Below are positions 20,370 through 27,408 of a stretch of 64,000 nucleotides of DNA, in pieces (positions within the stretch are counted from its first letter, which is position 1; each line of letters begins with the position of its first letter). Under the pieces are notes generated by a model that saw only the letters and a list, made by a program, of their open reading frames with translations, searched no databases and was not told the origin of the DNA. Source of the stretch: Sphingomonas sp. EC-HK361 (lineage in GTDB: Bacteria; Pseudomonadota; Alphaproteobacteria; Sphingomonadales; Sphingomonadaceae); assembly GCF_902498785.1 (NCBI RefSeq), contig NZ_LR701494.1, positions 310,001-374,000 on the forward strand, read 5' to 3'. A program made the translations under genes and the position numbers.

Positions 20370-20402
20370 TGCATGAACGCGACGTTGTTTTGGGTTCATG
20401 CA
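20370..20402 (+). promoter_or_regulatory. dyad operator, copy 1
   Basis: Perfect arms TGCATGAAC (20370-20378) and GTTCATGCA (20394-20402) with a 15-nt spacer GCGACGTTGTTTTGG. The same element, with the same spacing and a similar spacer, lies before the second glycine-zipper gene (21306-21338). It begins 105 nt and ends 72 nt upstream of the ATG. Confidence 0.72.
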
Positions 20403-20474
20403 ACCTGGGCTAGTTTCGATACGTTACGGACGCAGATCGACTTTGAGGGTCGGTTTCTACTGGGAGTGAAAGAC

Positions 20475-20783
20475 ATGCGTAAACTGATGCTGGCGCTTGG
20501 CGCCACCGCGATGGTCGTTCCGACGCTGGTCATGCCGGTGTCGAGCGCCGAGGCGCGCAAGCACTATTCCTACAAGGAATGGCGCGGCAAGGACGGCCGT
20601 TATCGCTGCCGCAAGCCAGACGGCACGACCGGCCTGATCGTCGGCGGCGTGGCCGGTGGTCTGCTCGGCCGCACGATCGATACCCGCGGCGACCGTACGG
20701 TCGGCACGCTGGGTGGCGCGGCGCTCGGTGCGCTGGCCGGTCGTGAGATCGAGCGCGGAACCAGCAGCCGCCGCTGCCGTTAA
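20475..20783 (+). CDS. glycine-zipper 2TM envelope protein (17-kDa-antigen-like)
   Basis: A 102-aa secreted protein. Its signal peptide ends near VSSAEARK (about residue 26). A basic Tyr/Lys-rich linker with YRCRKPDGTTGLIVGG is followed by two GxxxG-rich hydrophobic segments (GGVAGGLLG and GGAALGALAG). This is the Rick_17kDa_Anti glycine-zipper pattern of outer-membrane-associated proteins. GGGAG precedes the ATG by 8 nt. It shares its promoter-region dyad and the CRxxDGTTGLIxGG motif with the gene at 21398, so the two are related paralogues. Confidence 0.82.
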   Translation: MRKLMLALGATAMVVPTLVMPVSSAEARKHYSYKEWRGKDGRYRCRKPDGTTGLIVGGVAGGLLGRTIDTRGDRTVGTLGGAALGALAGREIERGTSSRRCR

Positions 20784-20809
20784 GCTCGACGGAAATCGCC
20801 GACTTTGAA

Positions 20810-20840
20810 GGGGCGCGGTCCGACGGATCGCGCCCCTTTT
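20810..20840 (+). terminator. intrinsic terminator
   Basis: GGGGCGCGGTCCG (20810-20822) pairs with CGGATCGCGCCCC (20824-20836), one G-T wobble, followed by TTTT. It ends the first glycine-zipper transcript, 22 nt before the OsmC gene, which must therefore have its own promoter or rely on read-through. Confidence 0.8.
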
Positions 20841-20861
20841 CCATTCGAAGGGAGTATCGCC

Positions 20862-21290
20862 ATGACCACACGCAGCGGATCGGCCCGGTATGACGGCCTG
20901 GGCAAGGACGGCAAGGGTTCGGTCTCGACCCAGTCCGGGGTGCTTTCCGACAGCCCCTATGGCTTCGGAACCCGGTTCGAGGACGAACCCGGCACGAACC
21001 CCGAGGAACTGATCGCCGCGGCGCATGCGAGCTGCTTCACGATGGCGCTGAGCTTCGCGCTGGCAAAAGCGGGACAGAAGCACGGCACGCTGGAGACGAC
21101 GTCGAAGGTTACGCTCGACAAGGATGGCGACGGGTTCAAGGTCACGAAATCGGCGCTGTCCCTGACCGCGCGCGTGCCGGGTCTCGGTGCGGACGATTTT
21201 CACCGGATCGCTGATGATGCCAAGGCCAACTGCCCCATTTCCAAGGTGCTGAACTGTGAGATCACGCTTGAGGCGCAGCTGGCGGAGTAA
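20862..21290 (+). CDS. osmC: OsmC-family peroxiredoxin
   Basis: A 142-aa thiol-dependent hydroperoxide reductase. The two redox cysteines are C58 in AHASCFTMAL and C124 in NCPISKVL, at the canonical positions. The N-terminus GSARYDGLGKDGKGSVST is typical of the OsmC branch and protects against organic peroxides and osmotic stress. GGGAG lies 7 nt before the ATG. It sits between the two glycine-zipper genes, which suggests a shared envelope-stress role; this is inferred from position. Confidence 0.9.
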   Translation: MTTRSGSARYDGLGKDGKGSVSTQSGVLSDSPYGFGTRFEDEPGTNPEELIAAAHASCFTMALSFALAKAGQKHGTLETTSKVTLDKDGDGFKVTKSALSLTARVPGLGADDFHRIADDAKANCPISKVLNCEITLEAQLAE

Positions 21291-21303
21291 CGCGCGGCTT
21301 TCG

Positions 21304-21340
21304 GTTGCGTGAACGCGAAGTAGTTTTCCGTTCACGCAAC
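21304..21340 (+). promoter_or_regulatory. dyad operator, copy 2
   Basis: Perfect 12-bp arms GTTGCGTGAACG (21304-21315) and CGTTCACGCAAC (21329-21340). The 9-bp core TGCGTGAAC and GTTCACGCA have the same 15-nt spacing as copy 1, with 11 of 15 spacer bases identical. No T-tract follows, so it is not a terminator for osmC. It directly abuts a TTGACA hexamer. Confidence 0.75.
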
Positions 21341-21369
21341 TTGACAGGTCTTCGGCGTGTTTTTGCTAC
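21341..21369 (+). promoter_or_regulatory. sigma-70-like promoter of the second glycine-zipper gene
   Basis: TTGACA (21341-21346) and TGCTAC (21364-21369) are separated by 17 nt. The dyad ends on the base before the -35 box, so a protein bound there could activate or block RNA polymerase. Confidence 0.55.
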
Positions 21370-21397
21370 ACTGACGTTTTTCGAAGGAGTGAAAACG

Positions 21398-21988
21398 ATG
21401 CGTACCCCGATTCTTTTTGCTGCACTGGCAGCGACTTCGCTCAGCGCTGTGCCCGCCGCGGCGCAGGACACCCCGCGTGAGGCAAACCGCGAATATCGCG
21501 ATCAGGTCCGCGATGCGCAGCACGATTATCGCAAGGATCTGCGTGACGCGGATTCGCGCCGCGATGTGCGCAACGCCCGCCGCGAATATCGGGACGAAGT
21601 GCGCGACGCCCGCCATGATCGCCGCGACGACATGCGTGACATCCGCCAGGATCGCGCGCGCGACTGGCGCCAATATCGCAATTACGACTGGAACCGCCTG
21701 CCGCCGGGCCAGCGCAACTATTACGCCAACCAATATTATCGCGACGGGCGCTATTATCAGCCGCGGCGGCTGACGCGTGCCGACCGCATCTATCGCGGGA
21801 CCGACAACCGCTATTACTGCCGCCGCTCGGACGGCACGACCGGCCTGATCATCGGCGGACTTGCCGGTGGTGCGCTGGGCAACATCATCGCGGGTGGCGG
21901 TTCGCGCCTGCTCGGCACGGTGATCGGTGCGGGTGGCGGCGCGCTGCTCGGCCAGTCGATCGACCGCGGTCAGGTGGTCTGCCGCTAA
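21398..21988 (+). CDS. Arg/Asp/Tyr-repeat glycine-zipper 2TM protein
   Basis: A 196-aa secreted protein. The signal peptide ends at AAAQD (about residue 24). Residues about 25-95 form a charged repeat of the pattern EYRDxVRDAxxD/RRDxRDxR, likely a long charged helix. A Tyr-rich segment and RADRIYRGTDNRYYCRRSDG follow, then TTGLIIGGLAGGALG and a second GGGALLGQ glycine zipper, ending in a lone Cys-Arg. AAGGAG precedes the ATG by 8 nt. The C-terminal half matches the gene at 20475. Likely envelope-associated; function unknown. Confidence 0.8.
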   Translation: MRTPILFAALAATSLSAVPAAAQDTPREANREYRDQVRDAQHDYRKDLRDADSRRDVRNARREYRDEVRDARHDRRDDMRDIRQDRARDWRQYRNYDWNRLPPGQRNYYANQYYRDGRYYQPRRLTRADRIYRGTDNRYYCRRSDGTTGLIIGGLAGGALGNIIAGGGSRLLGTVIGAGGGALLGQSIDRGQVVCR

Positions 21989-22011
21989 GCACGACAGCCT
22001 GACGAGCGAGA

Positions 22012-22041
22012 GGCCCGGCGTCGAAAGGCGCCGGGCCTTTT
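22012..22041. terminator. intrinsic terminator between convergent genes
   Basis: GGCCCGGCG (22012-22020) and CGCCGGGCC (22029-22037) form a perfect stem with loop TCGAAAGG and then TTTT. It ends the repeat-protein transcript; the convergent small membrane gene stops at 22046. Confidence 0.8.
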
Positions 22042-22045
22042 CGTA

Positions 22046-22279
22046 TCAGAAAATCCCGCCGCCAAGCGAGAGGCGAACGATCGCGACCAGCAGGATCACG
22101 ATGTTCACGTTGCGGCCGGTGTTCCGCGACGACAGCATGCCGACGATCAGGCCCACCACCGCGATCGGCACCGCGATCCAGTTCAGGATGCCGAGAAGCG
22201 GGATGATCCCGGGGATGGCAAAGAGCAACGCGACGAGGCCGATCAGCACGGAAAGAATATTCAGCATGCGGGCGAACAT
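22046..22279 (-). CDS. small hydrophobic membrane protein
   Basis: A 77-aa protein with about three hydrophobic segments (ILSVLIGLVALLFAIPGIIPLL, then WIAVPIAVVGLIVGML, then a C-terminal VNIVILLVAIVRL) and almost no soluble portion. Conserved small proteins of this type occur in sphingomonads, but I do not recognise a function. It is convergent with the repeat glycine-zipper gene and divergent from the lipoprotein gene to its right. Confidence 0.65.
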   Translation of the reverse strand: MFARMLNILSVLIGLVALLFAIPGIIPLLGILNWIAVPIAVVGLIVGMLSSRNTGRNVNIVILLVAIVRLSLGGGIF

Positions 22280-22372
22280 GGCGCGGGTGTGTTACGGTTG
22301 CAAGGCACGATCAGCGCTAATTTAACGCTTTGCGCGCTAGGCCAAACGCGACCACTTCGCCGGACAGACCGA

Positions 22373-23104
22373 TTGCGCCGCTGCACCGCCATCCTTGCCG
22401 TCTCGATCATGCTGGCCGCTTGCGGCCGGAAGCCGGCGCCGCATGACGTTTCGCTGGACGACGAGCTTTCGGAGAACGCCGCAGCGACCGCGAACGACCC
22501 GGCGCTTCGCGCGGCGCTGCGCGGGTCGATCATGGTCGATCCCACGCTCGTCGGTCGCGCCAATGCGGACGCGATTCGCCCGCCGGTCGAACCCTATGCC
22601 GCAGCGATCCCACCTGAGGGAATTGCAGACACCGGCAAACCGGCGGAGACGGACACGGTGCAACCGGCGCCGGCCGCGAAGTCGCCGTGCCCGCAATGTT
22701 CGGCCGCTCGTGGTGCCTTGACGCTGGCCGCGCTGGCCGAGGCCGAGGGCGCGCCCTTCGCGCGGTGCGCCGGCGCGATCGGCTACTCCGCTGCATGGGC
22801 GAGCCGCCTGCCCGACACCGTTCCGCTCTATCCGCGCGCCGACGTGATCGAAGCGGCGGGTGCGGACGGCGCCGGCTGTATGCTCCGCGCGGTGAACCTG
22901 CGGTCCTCCGCCGCGCCCGGTCGGCTGCTCGACTGGTATGCCACGAAGCTGCGCCGGGCCGGGCTTGCCGTAGAACATCGTGCCGATGGCCGGCAGCATG
23001 TGCTCGCCGCCTCGCGCCCCGACGGGACGGCTGCCCTGATAATGGTCGGCGGCAACAGCATCGGTGGCAGCGAGGCGACCCTTCTCGTCGGCAGCGATCG
23101 CTGA
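22373..23104 (+). CDS. putative lipoprotein of unknown function
   Basis: A likely 243-aa lipoprotein with lipobox MLAAC at residues 13-17. A proline-rich linker (about 70-110) has CPQC, and a C-terminal domain includes ARLVDWY-like LLDWYATKLRRAGL and VLAASRPDGTAALIMVGG. The start is uncertain: a TTG at 22373 gives a normal signal peptide, while an ATG at 22289 would put 28 extra residues before it. The C-terminal half resembles small domains that pack against envelope lipids, but I cannot name a family. Confidence 0.6.
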   Translation: MRRCTAILAVSIMLAACGRKPAPHDVSLDDELSENAAATANDPALRAALRGSIMVDPTLVGRANADAIRPPVEPYAAAIPPEGIADTGKPAETDTVQPAPAAKSPCPQCSAARGALTLAALAEAEGAPFARCAGAIGYSAAWASRLPDTVPLYPRADVIEAAGADGAGCMLRAVNLRSSAAPGRLLDWYATKLRRAGLAVEHRADGRQHVLAASRPDGTAALIMVGGNSIGGSEATLLVGSDR

Positions 23105-23208
23105 CCGCCACGCCGCTATGCGGGAGCGCGCGAAAGCGCTAACGCGGGCGCGATGATCCGCCCCTGCCCTACTTCGCCCCGTTGCCTCCGATCGCCGGCG
23201 TGCGTCCG

Positions 23209-24306
23209 ATGACCGACGCCGTTCGCCAGTTCACGGTCGGCTATGACGACGACGGCATCCGGCTCGACCGGTGGTTCAAGCGGCATCTTGTCGACACGAG
23301 CTTCACGACGGTCGCCAAATGGGCGCGGACGGGGCAGCTGCGTGTCGATGGGTCGCGCGCCACGCCGGGCGACCGGCTGAAGGCAGGCCAGATCCTGCGC
23401 GTGCCGCCTCCGGAAGCCGCCAAGCCCGACGCCGCCCGACCGAAGCGCGAACGCGCGCCGTTAAGCGAGGACCAGATCGCGTTCGCGCGCGAGATGGTGA
23501 TTCACCAGGACGCGCAGGCGTTTGTGCTCAACAAGCCGCCCGGCCTCGCGACGCAGGGCGGGACCAAGACGTCGGAGCATGTCGATGGCCTGCTCGATGC
23601 GCTGCAATATGATGCGGAGGGACGGCCAAAGCTCGTCCACCGGCTCGACAAGGACACGTCGGGCGCGCTGCTCGTCGCGCGCACGTCGCGCGCCGCAGCG
23701 TTCTTCGCGAAGGCGTTTTCGGGGCGCACTGCCAAGAAGGTCTACTGGGCGCTGATCGTCGATGTCCCTTCCATCGAGGACGGGATGGTCGAGCTGCCGA
23801 TCGGCAAGCAGCCGGGCACCGGGGGCGAGAAGATGCAGGTCGACGAGGAGAACGGCCAGGCCGCGCGCACCCGCTACCGCGTGATCGAGCGCGCGGGCAA
23901 CCGCACCGCCTGGGTCGAGCTCCAACCTTTCACCGGGCGCACGCATCAGCTGCGCGTCCATATGGCGGCGATCGGCCACCCGATCGTCGGCGACGGCAAA
24001 TATGGCGGCGCGGCCGCGTTCCTCACCGGCGGGATCAGCCGCAAGATGCATCTGCACGCGCGCCGCATCCGCGTCGATCACCCCGATGGCGGCAAGATCG
24101 ATGTCGAGGCCGAATTGCCGACGCATTTCCGCGAGAGCCTTAAAAGCCTCGGCTTCGACGAGATGCTGGGCAACATGATGCCGCTCGATGAACCGACGCC
24201 GCCGAGCAAGGCACAGATGAAAACGCGCGCGAAGGCCCATGCCAAGACGGTGCGCAAGGCGCGGCGCGGCGAACGGCGCGTGCGCGGGGAGCGCGAAAAG
24301 GCATGA
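23209..24306 (+). CDS. rluC: RluA-family 23S rRNA pseudouridine synthase (RluC-like)
   Basis: A 365-aa pseudouridine synthase. An N-terminal S4 RNA-binding domain (about 15-75) precedes the catalytic domain with D147 in HRLDKDTSGALLV and the RTHQLRVHMAAIGHPI motif. The S4 domain, length and motifs fit RluC, which modifies 23S rRNA positions 955, 2504 and 2580, though RluD-like activity cannot be excluded. A Lys/Arg-rich tail (about 330-365) is longer than in E. coli. It ends in an ATGA overlap with the HAD gene. Confidence 0.85.
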   Translation: MTDAVRQFTVGYDDDGIRLDRWFKRHLVDTSFTTVAKWARTGQLRVDGSRATPGDRLKAGQILRVPPPEAAKPDAARPKRERAPLSEDQIAFAREMVIHQDAQAFVLNKPPGLATQGGTKTSEHVDGLLDALQYDAEGRPKLVHRLDKDTSGALLVARTSRAAAFFAKAFSGRTAKKVYWALIVDVPSIEDGMVELPIGKQPGTGGEKMQVDEENGQAARTRYRVIERAGNRTAWVELQPFTGRTHQLRVHMAAIGHPIVGDGKYGGAAAFLTGGISRKMHLHARRIRVDHPDGGKIDVEAELPTHFRESLKSLGFDEMLGNMMPLDEPTPPSKAQMKTRAKAHAKTVRKARRGERRVRGEREKA

Positions 24307-24956
24307 CACGCCTCGCCGTATTCGATTGCGACGGAACGCTCGTCGATAGTCAGGCGAATATCTGCCGGGCGATGGAGGAAGCGTTCGCGGCCGCGCGGCT
24401 TGCCCCGCCGATGCGCCAGGATATCCGGCGGATCGTCGGCCTGAGCCTCGTCGAAGCGGTGACGGCGCTGCTTCCGGATGCCGATCCGGCGCTCCACCGC
24501 TCGCTGGCGGCGGCCTACAAGGCAAATTTCTTCCGGATGCGGAGCAGCGGCGAGCTTGATCCTGAGCCGCTGTTCGATGGCATCCCCGATGTCATCGCGG
24601 CGCTGCTCGATGCCGGCTGGGTGCTCGGCATCGCGACGGGGAAGTCCGATCGTGGCCTTACGCATATCCTCGCGCATCACGCGCTGACCGCGCATTTCGT
24701 CACCCTGCAGACCGCGGATCGGCACCCCTCCAAACCCGATCCGGCGATGCTGCGCGCGGCGATCGACGAGGCCGGCGCGGCGCCCGAAACCACCGCAATG
24801 ATCGGCGACACGAGCTTCGACATGGTGATGGCGCGGTCCGCCGGCGTGCGCGCGATCGGCGTCGCCTGGGGATATCACCCGGCCGAAGAGCTGCTGGCGA
24901 CCGGCGCGCATAGCGTGGCCGACAGCCCCCGCGCACTCATGGCTCATCTGTCGTGA
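24303..24956 (+). CDS. gph: HAD-IA family phosphatase (phosphoglycolate phosphatase-like)
   Basis: A 217-aa HAD hydrolase. Motif I FDCDGTLVDS gives nucleophile D8 and acid D10; motif II is GIATGKSD; the lysine is in HPSKPDP; motif IV is IGDTSFDMVMARSAG. The helical cap of about 80 residues fits Gph-type enzymes that dephosphorylate 2-phosphoglycolate or related sugars. The substrate is inferred. It overlaps rluC by ATGA and the next small gene by GTGA. Confidence 0.82.
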   Translation: MTRLAVFDCDGTLVDSQANICRAMEEAFAAARLAPPMRQDIRRIVGLSLVEAVTALLPDADPALHRSLAAAYKANFFRMRSSGELDPEPLFDGIPDVIAALLDAGWVLGIATGKSDRGLTHILAHHALTAHFVTLQTADRHPSKPDPAMLRAAIDEAGAAPETTAMIGDTSFDMVMARSAGVRAIGVAWGYHPAEELLATGAHSVADSPRALMAHLS

Positions 24957-25162
24957 ACGATCCTGCGCGCGGGCGCTATTTCGCGATCGTCGCGACGCGG
25001 ATCGCGGGCGCCGCGGGTGCGGTGCTCGGCGTCGTCCTTCTCGCACGGGCACCGACGATCGGCCCCAAATTGCTCGGCGTCGCGATCGTCCTGTCGGCGA
25101 TGGCGATGATGGCGATCGTGCCGCGTTCGCTCGCGCGCAAGTGGCGGACTCCGCCAGAGTGA
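24953..25162 (+). CDS. small two-helix membrane protein
   Basis: A 69-aa protein with two hydrophobic segments (AIVATRIAGAAGAVLGVVLLA, then LLGVAIVLSAMAMMAIV) and a basic tail RSLARKWRTPPE. GTG start overlapping the HAD stop (GTGA); its own TGA overlaps the ATP12 start. The consistent overlaps and placement in an rluC-gph-atp12 operon support a real gene. I do not recognise a function. Confidence 0.7.
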   Translation: MNDPARGRYFAIVATRIAGAAGAVLGVVLLARAPTIGPKLLGVAIVLSAMAMMAIVPRSLARKWRTPPE

Positions 25163-25875
25163 AGCGGTTCTGGCGCAACGTCACGATCGATGCGGAGCGG
25201 GTGGTGCGGCTCGACGACCGCCCCGTTCGCACGCCGGGTCGTACGCCGCTCGCCCTCCCCACGGCCGCGCTGGCGGACGCGGTCGCGGCGGAATGGCGCG
25301 CGGTCGGCGATACGCTAGACCCGCGCGAGATGCCGCTGACCGGACTCGCCAACGCGGCGATCGACCGGATTTCGCCCGATACGGCAACCTTTGCCGCTGG
25401 CCTGGCGCGCTATGCCGAAAGCGATCTGCTCTGCTACCGAGCCGATGAGCCTGCCGAGCTGGTCGCGCGACAGCGTGCCGCGTGGGATCCGCTGCTCGAT
25501 TGGGCACGTGGCCGCTACGACGTTCATTTCACGATCGTGACCGGGATCATGCACGCGGCTCAGCCTCCGGCGACCCTGAAGCGCCTGACGGATGCCGTCG
25601 GCGTGCGTGATGCCTTCGCGCTTGCGGGACTCTCGCCGCTGGTCACGACGACCGGCTCGCTCATTGGGGCACTGGCGCTGGCGGAGCGGGCGTTTACACC
25701 CGATCAGGTCTGGCAGGCATCGCAGATCGACGAAGCGTGGCAGGCGGAGCGCTGGGGAATCGATGCGGACGCCGAACGGGTCACCGCGGCCGCCAGGGCG
25801 GATTTCTACGCTGGCGCGCGGTTCCTCGCTGCTTTGGCCGCTGGCGACGAGGTTACCGCGTTAGCCCGCGGATGA
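25159..25875 (+). CDS. ATP12-family F1-ATPase assembly chaperone
   Basis: A 238-aa chaperone. It opens KRFWRNVTIDAERVVRLDDRPVRTPGR, with the family PLTGLANAAID and LCYRADEPAELVARQ motifs and an IDEAWQAERWG C-terminal region. In mitochondria ATP12 binds F1 alpha; alphaproteobacterial members are the bacterial counterparts. GTG at 25159 is favoured because homologues begin KRFW and it gives a GTGA overlap; a GTG at 25141 is an alternative. It overlaps the convergent gmk by 23 nt. Confidence 0.85.
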   Translation: MKRFWRNVTIDAERVVRLDDRPVRTPGRTPLALPTAALADAVAAEWRAVGDTLDPREMPLTGLANAAIDRISPDTATFAAGLARYAESDLLCYRADEPAELVARQRAAWDPLLDWARGRYDVHFTIVTGIMHAAQPPATLKRLTDAVGVRDAFALAGLSPLVTTTGSLIGALALAERAFTPDQVWQASQIDEAWQAERWGIDADAERVTAAARADFYAGARFLAALAAGDEVTALARG

Positions 25876-26503
25876 AGCCGATGAGGCCCGTCTGGCGGGA
25901 TCGCTTGAGACGTTCGGCCGCAAGGATCGTCTTCACCTTCGCGAAACAGTCCTCGACATCGTCATTCACCAGCACATAGTCATAACCGTCCCAGTGGCTG
26001 ATCTCGTTCGCGGCGCGGGCCATGCGGCGATCGATGATTTCCTCCGAATCGGTCGCGCGGCGTTTCAGGCGCTCGTGAAGCTCCTCCATAGACGGCGGCA
26101 GGATGAAGACGCGGACGACGTCGCCGCCTGCGATCTGATGGAGCTGCTGCGCGCCCTGCCAGTCGATGTCGAACAGCACGTCATGCCCCGACTTCAGCAT
26201 CGCATCGACCGGCGCCTTGGGAGTGCCGTAGCGCTCGCCGAAGACATGCGCCCATTCCAGAAACTCGTGATTCGCGACCATGTCGCGAAACGTTTCGAGC
26301 CCGACGAAACGGTAATCCTTGCCGTCCTGCTCGCCCGGACGGATCGACCGGGTCGTTGCGGACACCGACATGTAGAGATCGGGCTCGTCGGCCAGCAATT
26401 TGCGCGCGATGGTCGACTTTCCCGCGCCCGACGGCGAGGACAAGACGAACAGGAGGCCGCGGCGCTTGAACCGGTGCGGATCGGCTTGGTCGTAAACGGA
26501 CAT
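25853..26503 (-). CDS. gmk: guanylate kinase
   Basis: ATP-dependent phosphorylation of GMP to GDP. The 216-aa product has the P-loop SPSGAGKS (23-30), the GMP-binding SVSATTRSIRPGEQDGKDYRF segment, DIDWQGA and the lid RRATDSEEIIDRRM, all standard. The ATG at 26503 is chosen; upstream in-frame codons run into the divergent DUF2585 gene only 37 nt away. The 3' ends of gmk and the ATP12 gene overlap. Confidence 0.96.
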   Translation of the reverse strand: MSVYDQADPHRFKRRGLLFVLSSPSGAGKSTIARKLLADEPDLYMSVSATTRSIRPGEQDGKDYRFVGLETFRDMVANHEFLEWAHVFGERYGTPKAPVDAMLKSGHDVLFDIDWQGAQQLHQIAGGDVVRVFILPPSMEELHERLKRRATDSEEIIDRRMARAANEISHWDGYDYVLVNDDVEDCFAKVKTILAAERLKRSRQTGLIGFIRGLTR

Positions 26504-26540
26504 GCGCGCTAGTGGCGTGGCGAAGGGGGAAGCGTCAAGC

Positions 26541-27107
26541 ATGACGACGAGGAGAAACGCCGGATACTGGCTTGCGATCGGCGGAATCGTGCTCGTCGCG
26601 GGCGCGATCCTGCTCGCCATGGGTCGCGCGCCGATCTGCCCGTGCGGCCATGTCGCGCTGTGGGCGGGCGAGGTCCAGTCCAACGAGAACAGCCAGCAGC
26701 TGACCGACTGGTACAGCTTCAGCCATGTCACCCACGGCTTCCTGTTCTATCTCGCGGGCTGGCTGCTACTCGGGCACGTGCCGTGGCAGGCGCGGCTCGT
26801 TCTTGCGACCCTGATCGAGGCCGGGTGGGAAATCCTGGAGAACTCGCCGATCATCATCGCTCGCTACCGCGCCGTCACGATGGCGTTCGGCTATTCGGGC
26901 GACAGCGTCGCCAATTCGGTGAGCGACATCGCGATGATGGTGCTGGGTTTCGCGGTAGCAAGGCGTCTGCCGTGGTGGGGCACCGCTGCGCTCGGGATCG
27001 GGTTCGAGCTCTTCACCTTGTGGGCGATCCGCGACAACCTGACGCTCAACGTGGTGATGCTGATCGCGCCGTCCGACGCGATCAGGCACTGGCAGATGGG
27101 CGTCTAG
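26541..27107 (+). CDS. DUF2585-family membrane protein
   Basis: A 188-aa inner-membrane protein with about five hydrophobic segments. Conserved features are CPCGHVALWAGEVQSNENSQQLTDWYSFSHVTHGFLFY, an invariant GWEILENSPIIIARYR stretch and SGDSVANSVSDI. This pattern identifies the DUF2585 (UPF0314) family common in Alphaproteobacteria; its biochemical role is unknown. It diverges from gmk with very little room for two promoters. Confidence 0.85.
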   Translation: MTTRRNAGYWLAIGGIVLVAGAILLAMGRAPICPCGHVALWAGEVQSNENSQQLTDWYSFSHVTHGFLFYLAGWLLLGHVPWQARLVLATLIEAGWEILENSPIIIARYRAVTMAFGYSGDSVANSVSDIAMMVLGFAVARRLPWWGTAALGIGFELFTLWAIRDNLTLNVVMLIAPSDAIRHWQMGV

Positions 27108-27115
27108 AAGCCGCT

Positions 27116-27328
27116 TCAAACCCGTGGCGGCGCGCCCCGCTGGCGGTCACGGTGGCGGTCATACGCTTTCTTTGCGACATAGCCGCCGCCAAGAAGGAGA
27201 CCGAGCGGCCCCATCCGCGTCACCGCGCGTGCCGCAAGCGCGCCGATCGCCGCACCTTTCAACCCGCCGCGGCCGTCGCGCCGATCGATTTCGCTGCCGA
27301 CCAAGGCACCGATTAAACTCCGCAACAT
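27116..27328 (-). CDS. small glycine/arginine-rich protein
   Basis: A 70-aa basic protein with a glycine-rich hydrophobic middle (GLKGAAIGALAARAV and GPLGLLLGGGYVAKKAY) and an Arg-rich tail. It is convergent with the DUF2585 gene, 9 nt apart. It resembles small sphingomonad proteins with a glycine-zipper-like segment, possibly membrane-associated. No family recognised. Confidence 0.55.
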   Translation of the reverse strand: MLRSLIGALVGSEIDRRDGRGGLKGAAIGALAARAVTRMGPLGLLLGGGYVAKKAYDRHRDRQRGAPPRV

Positions 27329-27408
27329 CCGATATTCCCTTTTCGACTGGCGCGCGATCCACCGACGCCGCTCGGGAATGAAAGCGTCAGTAACCCGCGG
27401 AAGTTCCG

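Larger units (their letters stand above)
19563..20474. other. 912-bp stretch without a convincing protein gene
   Basis: Both strands have open frames of 100-150 codons, but none has family-like composition, a good ribosome-binding site or codon use like its neighbours. Recognisable contents are a leftward intrinsic terminator at 19600-19631, one perfect DnaA-box-like TGTGGATAA (20325-20333), and the dyad upstream of the next gene (20370-20402). It may hold a leftward non-coding RNA or a decayed gene. Confidence 0.6.

Noticed and set aside
19781..20413. Open frames of 120-155 codons in the 0.9-kb gap on both strands
   Set aside because: Arg/Ser/Pro-rich composition, no ribosome-binding sites, no family resemblance; they overlap each other on both strands.
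21304..21340. Dyad copy 2 as a terminator for osmC
   Set aside because: No T-tract follows and the same dyad recurs upstream of another gene with no gene before it, so an operator fits better.
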